Source of the DNA: Levilactobacillus brevis ATCC 14869 = DSM 20054
GTDB lineage: Bacteria; Bacillota; Bacilli; Lactobacillales; Lactobacillaceae
NCBI RefSeq assembly: GCF_001433855.1
Contig: NZ_AZCP01000001.1
Coordinates: forward strand, 561,187-625,186
DNA: 64,000 nucleotides
Direction of reading: 5' to 3'
Each line of letters opens with the position of its first letter. The stretch's first letter is position 1. The notes beneath the pieces were generated by a model that was not told the DNA's origin, searched no databases, and worked only from the letters and a program-made list of their open reading frames with translations. Positions 9,099 to 17,467 of this stretch are shown here, piece after piece. The translations under genes were made by a program, and so were the position numbers.

Positions 9099-10040
9099 CT
9101 AACCGAAAATCAATGGATCTGAGGTAATTTCTAACTCTGTTAAGTTTTCCAAATACCAATCTCGCATAAAGTCGAAACGTAGCAAAACATCAAACCATGA
9201 AATCTTCTGGTCATCATCGTGAACTGTCAACACCCATTCAGGCTGGCCTTCCAACTGATTGTTAAAAATATCAACCACAATGCCACGGCCTAACGCAATT
9301 TCTGCACCATTACCGTTGACGCCATTGGTTAACATATAATCATTTTGCGCAGCCATCACAAATAGGCGATCAACAACACCGGCTGGTAGGTCGGTCGACC
9401 GAACCGCATAGTTTTGACGGTTAGCCGCATCCAAAATATTGAAGTCCACGGAGTAACCATAGTCTTCTTTTAGGTAGCGCGCAAAATCAACCAAAATACC
9501 AACCGAGGCCTTAATCGTATCGGCCGGTACGGAATCATGTAAATCAATGATAAATAACTGAGTCAAAGCATGACTGTTAAACCGGAACATTTTCCGTTCC
9601 AAATTCAAATAGAACAAGGACTGTCCTGTCGCCCGTTCCCGGTAGTAAACACCGCCATTTTCTGATGTCTCTACCCGAAAGTTGAACGTTCCCCGATCGC
9701 CTAATGGGGTTAGTTGCTGAGTCAATTCTTCATGGTGATCACGCGACTGTAAAATCACATGTTTACCTTGGTCATGGAGTTCCAACATCCGCGACATAAA
9801 GAGAAGATAATAGTCAGCATGACTATATTGATGGGGGAACGTGACGAAGTCAGAATCTAACGTAAAATCAGCCAATTCTGTTGCAGCTGTGACTAACTCA
9901 TCAGGATCCGTGGTCTTGATCAGTTGATCCATTAATTCCGTAAAGCGTAGCCCCGTTTGCAAGCCATCCTTAATTGCATTGTTATAGTTTAATAAACGAC
10001 CACTGGTAGTCAACGTCGATGGATCATTCTCGTTAATCAT
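9099..10040 (-). CDS. Uncharacterised protein, second gene of dUTPase-linked operon
   Basis: I do not recognise this 313-residue protein. It looks soluble: no signal peptide and no membrane helix, acidic overall, with a globular alpha/beta pattern (SHADYYLLFMSRMLELHDQ, KHVILQSRDHHEEL, FNFRVETSENGG, QLFIIDLHDSV). The C-terminal half has repeated hydrophobic strands such as IALGRGIVVDIFNNQLEGQPEWVLTV, with tryptophans near the end (ISWFDVLLRFDFMRDWYLENL). It starts with an ATG inside the last codons of the upstream gene (8-base overlap) after GAGGTGACGATCG, so the two products are made together and may interact. No catalytic motif that I can name is present. Confidence 0.85.
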   Translation of the reverse strand: MINENDPSTLTTSGRLLNYNNAIKDGLQTGLRFTELMDQLIKTTDPDELVTAATELADFTLDSDFVTFPHQYSHADYYLLFMSRMLELHDQGKHVILQSRDHHEELTQQLTPLGDRGTFNFRVETSENGGVYYRERATGQSLFYLNLERKMFRFNSHALTQLFIIDLHDSVPADTIKASVGILVDFARYLKEDYGYSVDFNILDAANRQNYAVRSTDLPAGVVDRLFVMAAQNDYMLTNGVNGNGAEIALGRGIVVDIFNNQLEGQPEWVLTVHDDDQKISWFDVLLRFDFMRDWYLENLTELEITSDPLIFG

Positions 10041-10905
10041 CGATCGTCACCTCACTTTTGCCAATTAAGCTATTGATGTAGTCGGCATACAGGCTGGCAT
10101 TGTGTGCTTCGAAATGTTCAAAATCATCGAAAGCATCCCGAATACTTTGCTTTTCATAATTTAAAATCGTGTCTTCCTTAGACAAAACCAAAATTCGATC
10201 ATCATTTTCTTTAATCGTCTTGTGGGCATTTAAGGCCCGTTCATCTTCATCAGCCAGCTTGGTTAGTTGGTCAATAATAGCTTGGCGTTCTTCCTTGAGT
10301 TTGCCAGAATCCCAAGGCATACTACTCTTGGAACTATTTTCCTTTAACTGTTCCCGTAACTCCGCCTTTTGGTTGTCACGTTGCGTCTGGGCATTGACCA
10401 ATTGTTGTAGTTCCTCACTTTGCGCGGAGATTGACTCAATCTTGGCCGTATTCAGGCGTTGATTTTGGGCTTCCAACGCAAAAGAGTCACGTAGCTTTTG
10501 ATATTCCGTCTCATCAAACTGGAATTGCACATTTATAACATCTAAATCGCCAAATAATCGCCGGTCCCACCAGTTACCAAAGTAAATATGGAACAAGCCG
10601 GTTGTATATTCTTCGTAGTAGAAAAATGGGTAAATATGTCCCAAGTAATCAATTAAATTGTCACTCAAATAATGGCTGATTTGGGGGTGAATATTGTCGA
10701 CTAATTCAGCGAGGTGATTAACGGCTCGCGGTGACCGAGTCTTCTTGACCTCTTGGTAATACCGCCCTTCATCAAGCAATTCATAAACCTTTCGATCATC
10801 ATTGTGCTGTACTGCCGCTTGTAACGTGCTTAAATAATCTAATTTACTGGCGATCGCCTGTGTTAACACGTCGGCTGCACTAGCTTGTTGTTCTTGATTT
10901 TCCAT
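10033..10905 (-). CDS. Uncharacterised coiled-coil protein, first gene of dUTPase-linked operon
   Basis: Not recognised. About 290 residues from the ATG after AGGGATAAATTC; a second ATG five codons earlier lacks spacing to a ribosome binding site. The first half is globular and rich in aromatics (IYPFFYYEEYTTGLFHIYFGNWWDRRLFGDL). From about residue 135 to 260 it is highly charged and predicted to form coiled coils (QKLRDSFALEAQNQ, RDNQKAELREQLKEN, KLKEERQAIIDQLTKLADEDERALNAH). The layout is reminiscent of scaffold proteins, but there is no Walker box, so it is not itself an SMC or SbcC ATPase. First gene of the operon, with about 200 bases of leader. Confidence 0.85.
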   Translation of the reverse strand: MENQEQQASAADVLTQAIASKLDYLSTLQAAVQHNDDRKVYELLDEGRYYQEVKKTRSPRAVNHLAELVDNIHPQISHYLSDNLIDYLGHIYPFFYYEEYTTGLFHIYFGNWWDRRLFGDLDVINVQFQFDETEYQKLRDSFALEAQNQRLNTAKIESISAQSEELQQLVNAQTQRDNQKAELREQLKENSSKSSMPWDSGKLKEERQAIIDQLTKLADEDERALNAHKTIKENDDRILVLSKEDTILNYEKQSIRDAFDDFEHFEAHNASLYADYINSLIGKSEVTIDD

Positions 10906-10959
10906 GAATTTATCCCTCATTCTGATGTTCCCTAGCGCTTGCCGTGAACATTTGGTTAT

Positions 10960-10987
10960 ACGTTCATGTTACCAAAAATCCGTTCAG
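10960..10987. promoter_or_regulatory. Imperfect inverted repeat upstream of the three-gene operon
   Basis: TTTGGTTATACG.. and ..CATGTTACCAAA form an imperfect palindrome centred on CGTTCATG, about 60 bases before the start of the first unknown gene. It overlaps a weak -10 like TAACAT on the minus strand. An operator is possible but unproven. Otherwise the 250 bases between this operon and glnA hold only the glnA terminator and A/T-rich DNA. Confidence 0.3.
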
Positions 10988-11104
10988 AATAAAGCAGTTT
11001 GCGTGAAGTTTTGTTGGAAAATCCTTAATTTTTTATTATTGCGGGGTTCATTCGTCATTTACACGATCCGGCAAATTAACGATAAGTAATCCGCCGCTGT
11101 ATAC

Positions 11105-11143
11105 TAAAAACTGGTCATCAACTATTTAAGTGACGACCAGTCT
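11105..11143 (-). terminator. Rho-independent terminator after glnA
   Basis: On the minus strand ACTGGTCGTCA pairs with TGATGACCAGT across a ten-base loop and is followed by TTTTTAG. It ends the glnR-glnA transcript. Confidence 0.85.
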
Positions 11144-11157
11144 TGACGTGCTAATTT

Positions 11158-12498
11158 TTAATAAAGTTCTAGATATTGATCGCGTTCCCATTCGGAAACC
11201 TGAGTTCGATAAGAGTTATACTCTAAGTTTTTGGCTTCAATGAAGCTTTGGTATAAGTGATCCCCCATCGCATTACGCATCACATCATCAGCCGCCAAGT
11301 CCTTCAACGCATTGTGTAACGTATCTGGCAAATTGGTAATGTGATTTTCCTGCCGTTCTTCTGCATCCATCCGGTAGATGTTACGGTCAATCGCTTCACG
11401 TGGTTCTAACTTATTCCGTAAGCCATCCAAGCCCGCTTCAAGTACGGCGGCAATCGCCAAATATGGATTAGCAGCTGGGTCAACGCTTCGAACTTCTAGT
11501 CGGGTCGACAGTCCCCGTGAATTAGGAACTCGGATTAATGGCGACCGGTTAGAGCCAGACCAAGCAACATAGACCGGCGCTTCATAGCCAGGAACTAACC
11601 GCTTATACGAGTTCACGATTGGGTTACAGATTGCTGTAAAACTCCGCGCGTGTTTCAGCAGTCCGCCTAAGAAATGATAGGCGTCTTCAGACAATTCCAT
11701 TTCACCATTTTTATCATAAAAGGCATTGCCTTGATCATGGAATAAGGACATATTCAAATGCATACCAGATCCATTAATTCCGGCCAATGGCTTCGGCATA
11801 AAGGTCGCATACAACCCATATTTCCGTGCAATGGTCTTTACCACCAGTTTAAACGTTTGAATGTTATCTGCCGCGGTTAACGCATCGGCATATTTGAAAT
11901 CAATTTCATGTTGACCAGGAGCAACCTCATGGTGCGCTGCTTCAACGTCAAAGCCCATTTCTTCCAAGGTCAGAACAATTTCACGCCGGCAATTTTCACC
12001 TAAATCCATTGGAGCCATATCAAAGTAGCTCCCCTTATCGTTAAGTTCCGTCGTCGGTTTACCGTTTTCGTCCATCTTAAACAAGAAAAATTCAGGTTCT
12101 GGTCCAATGTTAAAGTCCGTAAAACCGGCTTTACGCATATCATCTAACACCCGGATCAAATTATTCCGCGGATCACCCGTAAATGGTTTGCCTTCAGTTG
12201 TGTAAACCTCACAGATGACACGAGCAATCTTTCCCCGTTCCGTACTCCATGGGAAGATCATCCACGTCGACAAGTCAGGATAAAGATACATATCACTTTC
12301 CTCAATCCGAACGAACCCGTCAATTGAAGACCCATCAAACATCAACTTATTATCCAATAACTTGCCTAGTTGACTAATTGGGACTTCAACGTTCTTAATC
12401 GTTCCAAATAGGTCTGTAAACATTAACCGTAAAAATTTGACGTTTTCGTCTTTTGCCATCTGTCGAATGTCATCTTTAGAATATTCCGGTTTTGCCAT
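11158..12498 (-). CDS. glnA: Glutamine synthetase, type I
   Basis: ATP-dependent amidation of glutamate to glutamine, the main ammonia-assimilation step. It has the GSI beta-grasp N-terminus and the catalytic motifs [17 protein letters not shown], the ammonia-channel [15 protein letters not shown], the glutamate flap and NRSPLIRVP. At about 446 residues it is the short GSI-alpha form of Firmicutes, which is feedback-inhibited and works with GlnR rather than being adenylylated. I use the ATG after CAGGGAGCGATTTTG; a TTG one codon earlier is also possible. It follows glnR by about 40 bases with no terminator between. Confidence 0.98.
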   Translation of the reverse strand: MAKPEYSKDDIRQMAKDENVKFLRLMFTDLFGTIKNVEVPISQLGKLLDNKLMFDGSSIDGFVRIEESDMYLYPDLSTWMIFPWSTERGKIARVICEVYTTEGKPFTGDPRNNLIRVLDDMRKAGFTDFNIGPEPEFFLFKMDENGKPTTELNDKGSYFDMAPMDLGENCRREIVLTLEEMGFDVEAAHHEVAPGQHEIDFKYADALTAADNIQTFKLVVKTIARKYGLYATFMPKPLAGINGSGMHLNMSLFHDQGNAFYDKNGEMELSEDAYHFLGGLLKHARSFTAICNPIVNSYKRLVPGYEAPVYVAWSGSNRSPLIRVPNSRGLSTRLEVRSVDPAANPYLAIAAVLEAGLDGLRNKLEPREAIDRNIYRMDAEERQENHITNLPDTLHNALKDLAADDVMRNAMGDHLYQSFIEAKNLEYNSYRTQVSEWERDQYLELY

Positions 12499-12539
12499 CA
12501 AAATCGCTCCCTGCGTATTTGTCTCGTCTCATCAATATC

Positions 12540-12926
12540 TTAAAGCGGCCGCTGTTGCTGTATTCCTGGTGTTGGATGGCCCAGCCCGCCTTGACGAATG
12601 AACTCGTCTTGCAAGATTCGCCGCACGTCTTCATCTGTCAATGGCTGTCGCTGAGCCGCTGCTTTTTGCTGAGCGGCTTGGTGTTGCTGGTCATAAATTG
12701 CCTTAATTCCAGCAATATTAATGCCATCAGCCAAGTAGTCCTTAATTTCCAGTAATCGGTCAACATCATTCAATGAATACATTCGCCGATTACCATCATT
12801 ACGCTCAGGAAAAACCAACGCCTGGGCTTCGTAGTAGCGAATCTGTCGCGCCGTCAAATTAGTCAGCTTCATCACCGTTCCGATCGGCAAAACTGCTAAT
12901 GATCGCCGTAATTCTTTTTCTTTCAC
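12540..12926 (-). CDS. glnR: MerR-family nitrogen regulator GlnR
   Basis: A 128-residue MerR-type repressor. The winged helix is visible as PIGTVMKLTNLTARQIRYYEAQALVFPERNDGNRRMYSLNDVDRLLEIKDYL, followed by a short dimer region and a glutamine-rich C-terminal tail. Feedback-inhibited glutamine synthetase activates GlnR by contacting this tail, and GlnR then represses glnRA. The start is a GTG (second of two) after AAGGGGG; a TTG upstream is less well placed. The matching GlnR box lies upstream of its promoter. Confidence 0.96.
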   Translation of the reverse strand: MKEKELRRSLAVLPIGTVMKLTNLTARQIRYYEAQALVFPERNDGNRRMYSLNDVDRLLEIKDYLADGINIAGIKAIYDQQHQAAQQKAAAQRQPLTDEDVRRILQDEFIRQGGLGHPTPGIQQQRPL

Positions 12927-12955
12927 CACTACCGCCCCCTTCAAACTATGCTGTT

Positions 12956-12983
12956 ATCATACCACGTTGACAGCTGACGTCAA
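12956..12983 (-). promoter_or_regulatory. SigmaA promoter of glnRA
   Basis: TTGACG and TATGAT with a 16-base spacer on the minus strand, about 30 bases above the glnR start. Confidence 0.8.
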
Positions 12984-12990
12984 GAATTCA

Positions 12991-13007
12991 TGTTAGGTTT
13001 TCTGACA
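12991..13007 (-). promoter_or_regulatory. GlnR operator (TGT-N-A-N7-T-N-ACA)
   Basis: TGTTAGGTTTTCTGACA on the plus strand fits the known GlnR/TnrA consensus TGTNAN7TNACA at every fixed position. It lies seven bases above the -35 of glnRA, the usual place, so glnRA autoregulation by GlnR is expected. Confidence 0.9.
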
Positions 13008-13032
13008 TAAGCAACGGATTGTTAGAAATTCT

Positions 13033-13956
13033 TTAGTTCTTTTCGGTTAACCACGCCGACACATCCTGTAAAATCTGAGCATCAACTTCTGGATGCTGCA
13101 CTAAATCATACCAGTTCGCAGTTGTTTGGTGTCGGAACCAAGTCAGCTGGCGTTTGGCATAATGACGTGAGTCCTGCTTAATCTGGTCAATTGCCGCTGC
13201 AAGTTTTTCCGGTTGGTCAAGAACCGGTAATAACTCCCGATAACCAATTCCGCTTGCCGCCGGCAGTGTTGCCCCACCGCGCTTAGCTAACCAACGAACT
13301 TCATCTAGCAACCCCGCTTGCACCATGTTATCAACGCGCTGATTAATCCGTTCATACAAGAGCGGTCGCGCTGTATTCAGCCCAATATAATATTCATCGT
13401 ATTGGGGACCCGCATTTTGCTGATGAGAAAATAACTGTCCCGTAACTTGAATGACTTCCAGCGCCCGGACCGTCCGCCGAATATTTGTTGGTGGAATCTT
13501 ACTAGCCGCAACGGGATCTTGAGCCGCCAATTGTTGCCACAAGATTTGTGGTCCTTGTTCGACTGCTATTTGCCGGAGGTGCTCACGAATCTGCGGGTCA
13601 CCTGGTGCGTCGGCTCCTAATTTCAAGCCATCAAATAGGGCCTGTAAATAAAAACCGGTCCCCCCAGCTACAATTGGCAAATGCCCCCGCTCATGAATCG
13701 CTTGGATTAATGGCTGAGCCGCCGCAACGAACTGAGCGACCGTAAATTGTTGATCGACATCCTGAATATCAATCAGATGATGGGGCGCTTGCGCTTGTTC
13801 CGCGGCCGTTGCTTTGGCAGTACCGATATCCAGATGCCGGTAAACCTGCATAGAATCTCCTGAGATAATCTCACCATTAAGGACTTGGGCTAATTTAATG
13901 GCCAGTGCTGTTTTACCGACTGCCGTGGGACCCACAACTGCCACAACTTTAATCAT
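13033..13956 (-). CDS. miaA: tRNA dimethylallyltransferase
   Basis: Transfers a dimethylallyl group to N6 of A37 in tRNAs reading UNN codons. The P-loop VVGPTAVGKTALAIKLA, the DSMQVYRHLDIGTAK motif, the PHHLID element and VAGGTGFYLQAL are all present. At 307 residues it is full length. The start codon overlaps the stop of the upstream glycerophosphodiesterase gene by four bases (ATGA), so the two are coupled. Confidence 0.97.
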   Translation of the reverse strand: MIKVVAVVGPTAVGKTALAIKLAQVLNGEIISGDSMQVYRHLDIGTAKATAAEQAQAPHHLIDIQDVDQQFTVAQFVAAAQPLIQAIHERGHLPIVAGGTGFYLQALFDGLKLGADAPGDPQIREHLRQIAVEQGPQILWQQLAAQDPVAASKIPPTNIRRTVRALEVIQVTGQLFSHQQNAGPQYDEYYIGLNTARPLLYERINQRVDNMVQAGLLDEVRWLAKRGGATLPAASGIGYRELLPVLDQPEKLAAAIDQIKQDSRHYAKRQLTWFRHQTTANWYDLVQHPEVDAQILQDVSAWLTEKN

Positions 13957-14708
13957 ACCCGTTCACTTCCCTGTATTTTTTCTCTTAATGCAACCGCCCG
14001 TGCCGGATAATCCGTAATGATGCCCGCAAAGTGGCGACGGAAACAATACGCCATGTCTGCCGGGCTATTTACCGTCCACGGCCGTAGTTGCATATGCGGT
14101 AACCAAAAGCGGTGCGCCTTAACCCATCGAATATCCGGATGGAGCCCCGCGACTTGTTGGTGGCGCTCCATTTGTTTCGCCTGACGGCCTGCCGTTTTAA
14201 ATAATTTCGCATACTCCGCCTGTGGGTACAGTTTTCGTAGCGTAATTAATGACTGCGCGCGAAAACTTGAAAAGACTAACCGAAACGGCACAGGTTGTTG
14301 AGTAAAGTACGTCGCTAATTGCTGTTCAATCCCTGGATACGGGATCTTATTTGTTTTCAGTTCCAAGTTAAACACGCCCGAAAAATGGTCGGCAATTAAG
14401 AGTTGAATCACTTCATCCAGCGTTGGAATCTTGGTGCCCGCGAATTCCCGTCCAAAATGACTACCAGCGTCTAACTGTTTCAATTGCGCCAACGTCAGAT
14501 CTTTAATTAATCCGCTACCGTTAGTCGTCCGATCAACCTTTTCATCATGCATGATAACCATCTGACCATCACGCGACAACTGCACGTCAGTTTCAATACC
14601 ATCGGCACCCGCATCCAATGCCGCTTGAAATGCCAACAACGTATTTTCCGGTCGTGTGCCTTTACTTCCTCGGTGTGCAATCACCTGTGTCGTTTGTCGT
14701 TTAAACAC
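13953..14708 (-). CDS. Glycerophosphodiester phosphodiesterase
   Basis: A 251-residue GDPD enzyme that splits glycerophosphodiesters into glycerol-3-phosphate and an alcohol. The catalytic TIM-barrel motifs are AHRGSKGTRPENT, DGIETDVQLSRDG and MHDEKVDRTTNGSG. No signal peptide or membrane segment is seen, so it is cytosolic. I take a GTG start (VFKRQTTQ) after AGAAAGGA; a longer frame upstream has no family sequence. Coupled to miaA. Confidence 0.9.
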   Translation of the reverse strand: MFKRQTTQVIAHRGSKGTRPENTLLAFQAALDAGADGIETDVQLSRDGQMVIMHDEKVDRTTNGSGLIKDLTLAQLKQLDAGSHFGREFAGTKIPTLDEVIQLLIADHFSGVFNLELKTNKIPYPGIEQQLATYFTQQPVPFRLVFSSFRAQSLITLRKLYPQAEYAKLFKTAGRQAKQMERHQQVAGLHPDIRWVKAHRFWLPHMQLRPWTVNSPADMAYCFRRHFAGIITDYPARAVALREKIQGSERV

Positions 14709-14853
14709 CCACGTCAGTCCTTTCTCCCAAATCCTACTAGTAAGATTACCACAGAATCCCCGCATTTCGCTGTAAATCGCTAGCAATTTCATCAAAAAAC
14801 AAGCATAATGGAAGCGGATAATCAAAATCCCACGATAGAAGGAGTCGAATGTT

Positions 14854-15030
14854 ATGAAGAACTTCACCAAAGGCGTTTTGTTTGGCGTTGTCGCTACGGC
14901 TAGTGCGGTTGCCGGCGCAGTTTTTTCTTTTAAGAAAAAAGTCGTTCAACCTATCGAAGACCAAGAAGCTCGGTTTGAAGAAAACCGCAAGTTAGCTAAC
15001 CGAAAAAGTCACGCTGCCCACCATGGGTAA
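14854..15030 (+). CDS. DUF3042 family small protein
   Basis: A 58-residue protein on the plus strand between two minus-strand genes. It starts MKNFTKGVLFGVVATASAVAGAVFSFKKKVVQP and ends with a charged tail (EARFEENRKLANRKSHAAHHG). The first third is a glycine- and alanine-rich hydrophobic stretch that could be one membrane helix, with the basic tail in the cytosol. GAAGGAGTCGAATGTT precedes the ATG. Sequence and size match DUF3042, found across lactobacilli and relatives. Function is unknown. It is followed by a terminator shared with the convergent gene. Confidence 0.88.
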   Translation: MKNFTKGVLFGVVATASAVAGAVFSFKKKVVQPIEDQEARFEENRKLANRKSHAAHHG

Positions 15031-15040
15031 TTTAGCCACC

Positions 15041-15075
15041 AAAAAAGGTCCGGAAATTTTTCCGGACCTTTTTGT
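15041..15075. terminator. Bidirectional terminator between DUF3042 gene and rhodanese gene
   Basis: AAAAAAGGTCCGGAAA pairs with TTTCCGGACCTTTTT. The A-run and T-run on either side let it end both converging transcripts. Confidence 0.9.
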
Positions 15076-15492
15076 TTAGTCTTTAGTTTTTTTGGTTTTA
15101 CCATCCCAGCGAGCATAGCCGGTTTTTAAGATCGAAATATCCGTGTAGCCTTCTTTACCTAAGAGAATCGCTGCGCGTGTGCTCAGTGACTTCCCTTGAT
15201 CATATAGGTAAACGGGTAAGTCAGCTCGCAATTGCGTGTGGTAGGCCTTAAACGTCGAATAAGGAATGTTACGGGCGCCTAAGATGTGACCCGCATCAAA
15301 ATCCTTTTTCTCACGTAAATCAACCACCTGGGCCTTACGTTGTCCTTCTTGGAATGTTGCTTCGTCAATTAGCTTGGCAACGCGATTTCGACGCATCACC
15401 GTTGTTAACGACCAGCCACCCCACACGATAAGTAAAACAATCAGTACGATCATGTAGACCGTCCATCCCGAGATTTCTGCAGCAATTACCAA
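15076..15492 (-). CDS. Membrane-anchored rhodanese-like protein without catalytic cysteine
   Basis: A 138-residue protein: one N-terminal transmembrane helix (about residues 10-32, WTVYMIVLIVLLIVWGGWSL), then a cytosolic rhodanese domain (VVDLREKKDFDAGHILGARNIPYSTF). In active sulfurtransferases the loop after the VYLY strand starts with cysteine; here it reads YDQGKSLSTR, with aspartate in that place and no cysteine anywhere. It is therefore likely not a sulfurtransferase and may bind a partner or ligand. Same layout as YqhL-like proteins next to glucokinase in Firmicutes. Confidence 0.88.
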   Translation of the reverse strand: MVIAAEISGWTVYMIVLIVLLIVWGGWSLTTVMRRNRVAKLIDEATFQEGQRKAQVVDLREKKDFDAGHILGARNIPYSTFKAYHTQLRADLPVYLYDQGKSLSTRAAILLGKEGYTDISILKTGYARWDGKTKKTKD

Positions 15493-15522
15493 ACTAAATC
15501 GTCCTTCCTAAACCTGTTTCTC

Positions 15523-16494
15523 TTAATTCGTTTTTTGGAATCGTAAAGCGAGCGATGCCGCGCCAATGACCCCTGCATCATTTCCAAGTTGAGCCAATCG
15601 CAGTTTGGTTGAATCCCGAACTGCTGGAAAGGCATTTTCTTGGAAATACCGCGTCGTTGGTTGTAATAACGTGTTCCCAGCATTAGAAACCCCACCACCA
15701 ATAATAATGTTAGCTGGATTTAAAATGTTGGCAACGTTGGCCAAAGCCAACCCTAAATAAAATGTGACCCGGTCAACCACTTGGTTTGCCAAGATGTCCC
15801 CATTATCGGCTAGATAAAAGACCATCTTTGACGTCACACTTTCCTGGTTGTCTTCCATTTCTTTCAATCGGGAAGTTCCCATAAAGTCCTTAGCCATATC
15901 GGCGGCAACGTGGACAACCCCGGTTGCGGAAGCGTATTGTTCCAAACACCCACGTTTGCCACAAGTACATAGATAGCCATTCGGTTGAACGGTTACGTGA
16001 CCCAATTCACCGGCCCCGCCGTTAATCCCGTGCAAGAGGTGGCCGCCAGCGATAACACCACCGCCGACACCCGTTCCCAGGGTTACAAAGACCACATCGC
16101 TATCCTTTTCGCCAGCACCTTTCCAGTACTCGCCTAATGACGCCACGTTAGCATCATTATCCAAAATAAACTGAAGCCCCAAGCCCGCTTGAATTTGGTC
16201 ACGAACCTGTTGCCGCTTTTTCCAGTTCAGGTTAAAGGCACCAATAACGGTCCCATTCTCAATATCTACTGAACCCGGCGTCCCCATCCCGATACCCAAG
16301 AAATCGTCTTTACTGAATTCTGAGTTCGTAATGTGTTGACTGATCGAGTCGATAATGTTTGGAACAATGTGGCTCCCCTCGTCGGCGATATCAGTTGGAA
16401 TACTCCACTTGGTCAAGATTTCTCCAGCCAGTGATAGAAAGGCCATTTTAGTGGTAGTCCCACCTAAATCGATTCCAATTAAATTCCGTGCCAT
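15523..16494 (-). CDS. glcK: Glucokinase, ROK family
   Basis: Phosphorylates free glucose with ATP. It has the ROK features: the N-terminal phosphate loop IGIDLGGTTTKMA, DNDANVASLGEY, FVTLGTGVGGGVI, the sugar- and zinc-binding GELGHVTVQPNGYLCTCGKRGCLEQYASA with its cysteine cluster, and a C-terminal NPANIIIGGGVSNAG. About 323 residues. The start is the ATG reading MARNLIGID after GGAGGGATTTAGCGTT. It follows yqgQ directly, and that pair is conserved in Firmicutes. Confidence 0.95.
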   Translation of the reverse strand: MARNLIGIDLGGTTTKMAFLSLAGEILTKWSIPTDIADEGSHIVPNIIDSISQHITNSEFSKDDFLGIGMGTPGSVDIENGTVIGAFNLNWKKRQQVRDQIQAGLGLQFILDNDANVASLGEYWKGAGEKDSDVVFVTLGTGVGGGVIAGGHLLHGINGGAGELGHVTVQPNGYLCTCGKRGCLEQYASATGVVHVAADMAKDFMGTSRLKEMEDNQESVTSKMVFYLADNGDILANQVVDRVTFYLGLALANVANILNPANIIIGGGVSNAGNTLLQPTTRYFQENAFPAVRDSTKLRLAQLGNDAGVIGAASLALRFQKTN

Positions 16495-16498
16495 AACG

Positions 16499-16729
16499 CT
16501 AAATCCCTCCAATGGATTGATGCTTGAATTTTGCTCGTTGTTCTTCTAAGCGGTGTTCATGCGTGAGCACAAGTTTGGCCGAAACAAAAACCTTATCATC
16601 GACTACCCGCGCTTGATGCAGGTGATCAAGTTCCAAAGCCATCACTTCAATGTCCCAAAGACGCTTGCCAACGTACACATAAATACCAAAGTTTTTAAGT
16701 AGCTGCTGAACATCATATAACGTTTTCAT
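16499..16729 (-). CDS. YqgQ-family protein (DUF910)
   Basis: A 76-residue DUF910 protein: LYDVQQLLKNFGIYVYVGKRLWDIEVMALELDHLHQA is the family hallmark, a small three-helix fold. The function is not known. The ATG follows GGAGGTTGTGGCACA. It lies between the rhomboid gene and glcK; yqgQ-glcK is a conserved pair. Confidence 0.9.
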   Translation of the reverse strand: MKTLYDVQQLLKNFGIYVYVGKRLWDIEVMALELDHLHQARVVDDKVFVSAKLVLTHEHRLEEQRAKFKHQSIGGI

Positions 16730-16771
16730 TGTGCCACAACCTCCATGAAATTGCACGAGACTTTTCGCCGC

Positions 16772-17452
16772 TTACTGCGCCATTCCGTGTAAATATAACC
16801 AGACCAATCCCAAAATCAAGACAACCGTTGCAACAACACGTTTGGTCGCGCTTACTCGACCAATTTGGGGAACACCAACTGTATACGCTACCAGAAATCC
16901 AGCGATTAACCCACCTAGGTGACCAGCTAAATCAATTCCTGGTGTAAACAAATCAAAGGCGATATTCATCACCACAAAGGCCAAAAAGGTCCGAGCTAAC
17001 TGGCGAATAACTGGATTTTGCCAAAAAGATTCCCCAAGCATCATAAACGCCCCAAATAGACCAAAAATAGCGGTACTGGCGCCAGCCGACAAACTATTTG
17101 AAAAACAAAAACTGGCAACATTTCCACCAATTCCAGCCACTAAAAAGATCATTAGAAACCGTGCATGACCAAAAGCCGCCTCCAACTGGGTCCCCACAAA
17201 GTATAACGTCACCATGTTTAAGAAGATGTGGGTAAACCCAATATGCAGAAACATCGGCGTAATCAGCCGCCACCACTGACCCTGCTGAATCAGCGGATTG
17301 ACCTTCGCACCAAAAGCGACCAAAACATTTAGACTAGTGCTACCACCAGCTAACGTCATCGCAATAAAGACTAACACCATAATGACAACTAATCCAGTCG
17401 TCATATAGGGTGTCTGGTTCAAATTTCGTAATCGGTATTTAAAGTTTGCCAC
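16772..17452 (-). CDS. Rhomboid-family intramembrane serine protease
   Basis: A 226-residue rhomboid (YqgP/GluP family) with about six or seven membrane helices. The catalytic serine is in GASTAIFGLFG and the catalytic histidine in AGHLGGLIAGF; the loop-1 WWRLITPMFLHIGFTHIFLNM motif is also present. It lacks the extra N-terminal cytosolic domain of Bacillus YqgP. It would cleave membrane proteins within the bilayer. It sits between the yqgN and yqgQ homologues, as in related genomes. Confidence 0.94.
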   Translation of the reverse strand: MANFKYRLRNLNQTPYMTTGLVVIMVLVFIAMTLAGGSTSLNVLVAFGAKVNPLIQQGQWWRLITPMFLHIGFTHIFLNMVTLYFVGTQLEAAFGHARFLMIFLVAGIGGNVASFCFSNSLSAGASTAIFGLFGAFMMLGESFWQNPVIRQLARTFLAFVVMNIAFDLFTPGIDLAGHLGGLIAGFLVAYTVGVPQIGRVSATKRVVATVVLILGLVWLYLHGMAQ

Positions 17453-17467
17453 CGTTAGGCTCCTTCC

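Noticed and set aside
9085-9159. N-terminal extension of the dUTPase-like frame back into the previous gene
   Set aside because: The GTG at 9084 has a proper GAAGGGAG site and gives the family's usual N-terminus; the extension only overlaps the preceding coding sequence.
10033-10905. SbcC/SMC-type ATPase assignment for the coiled-coil protein
   Set aside because: No Walker A, Walker B or signature motif is present, and the protein is only about 290 residues. The coiled coil alone does not support it.
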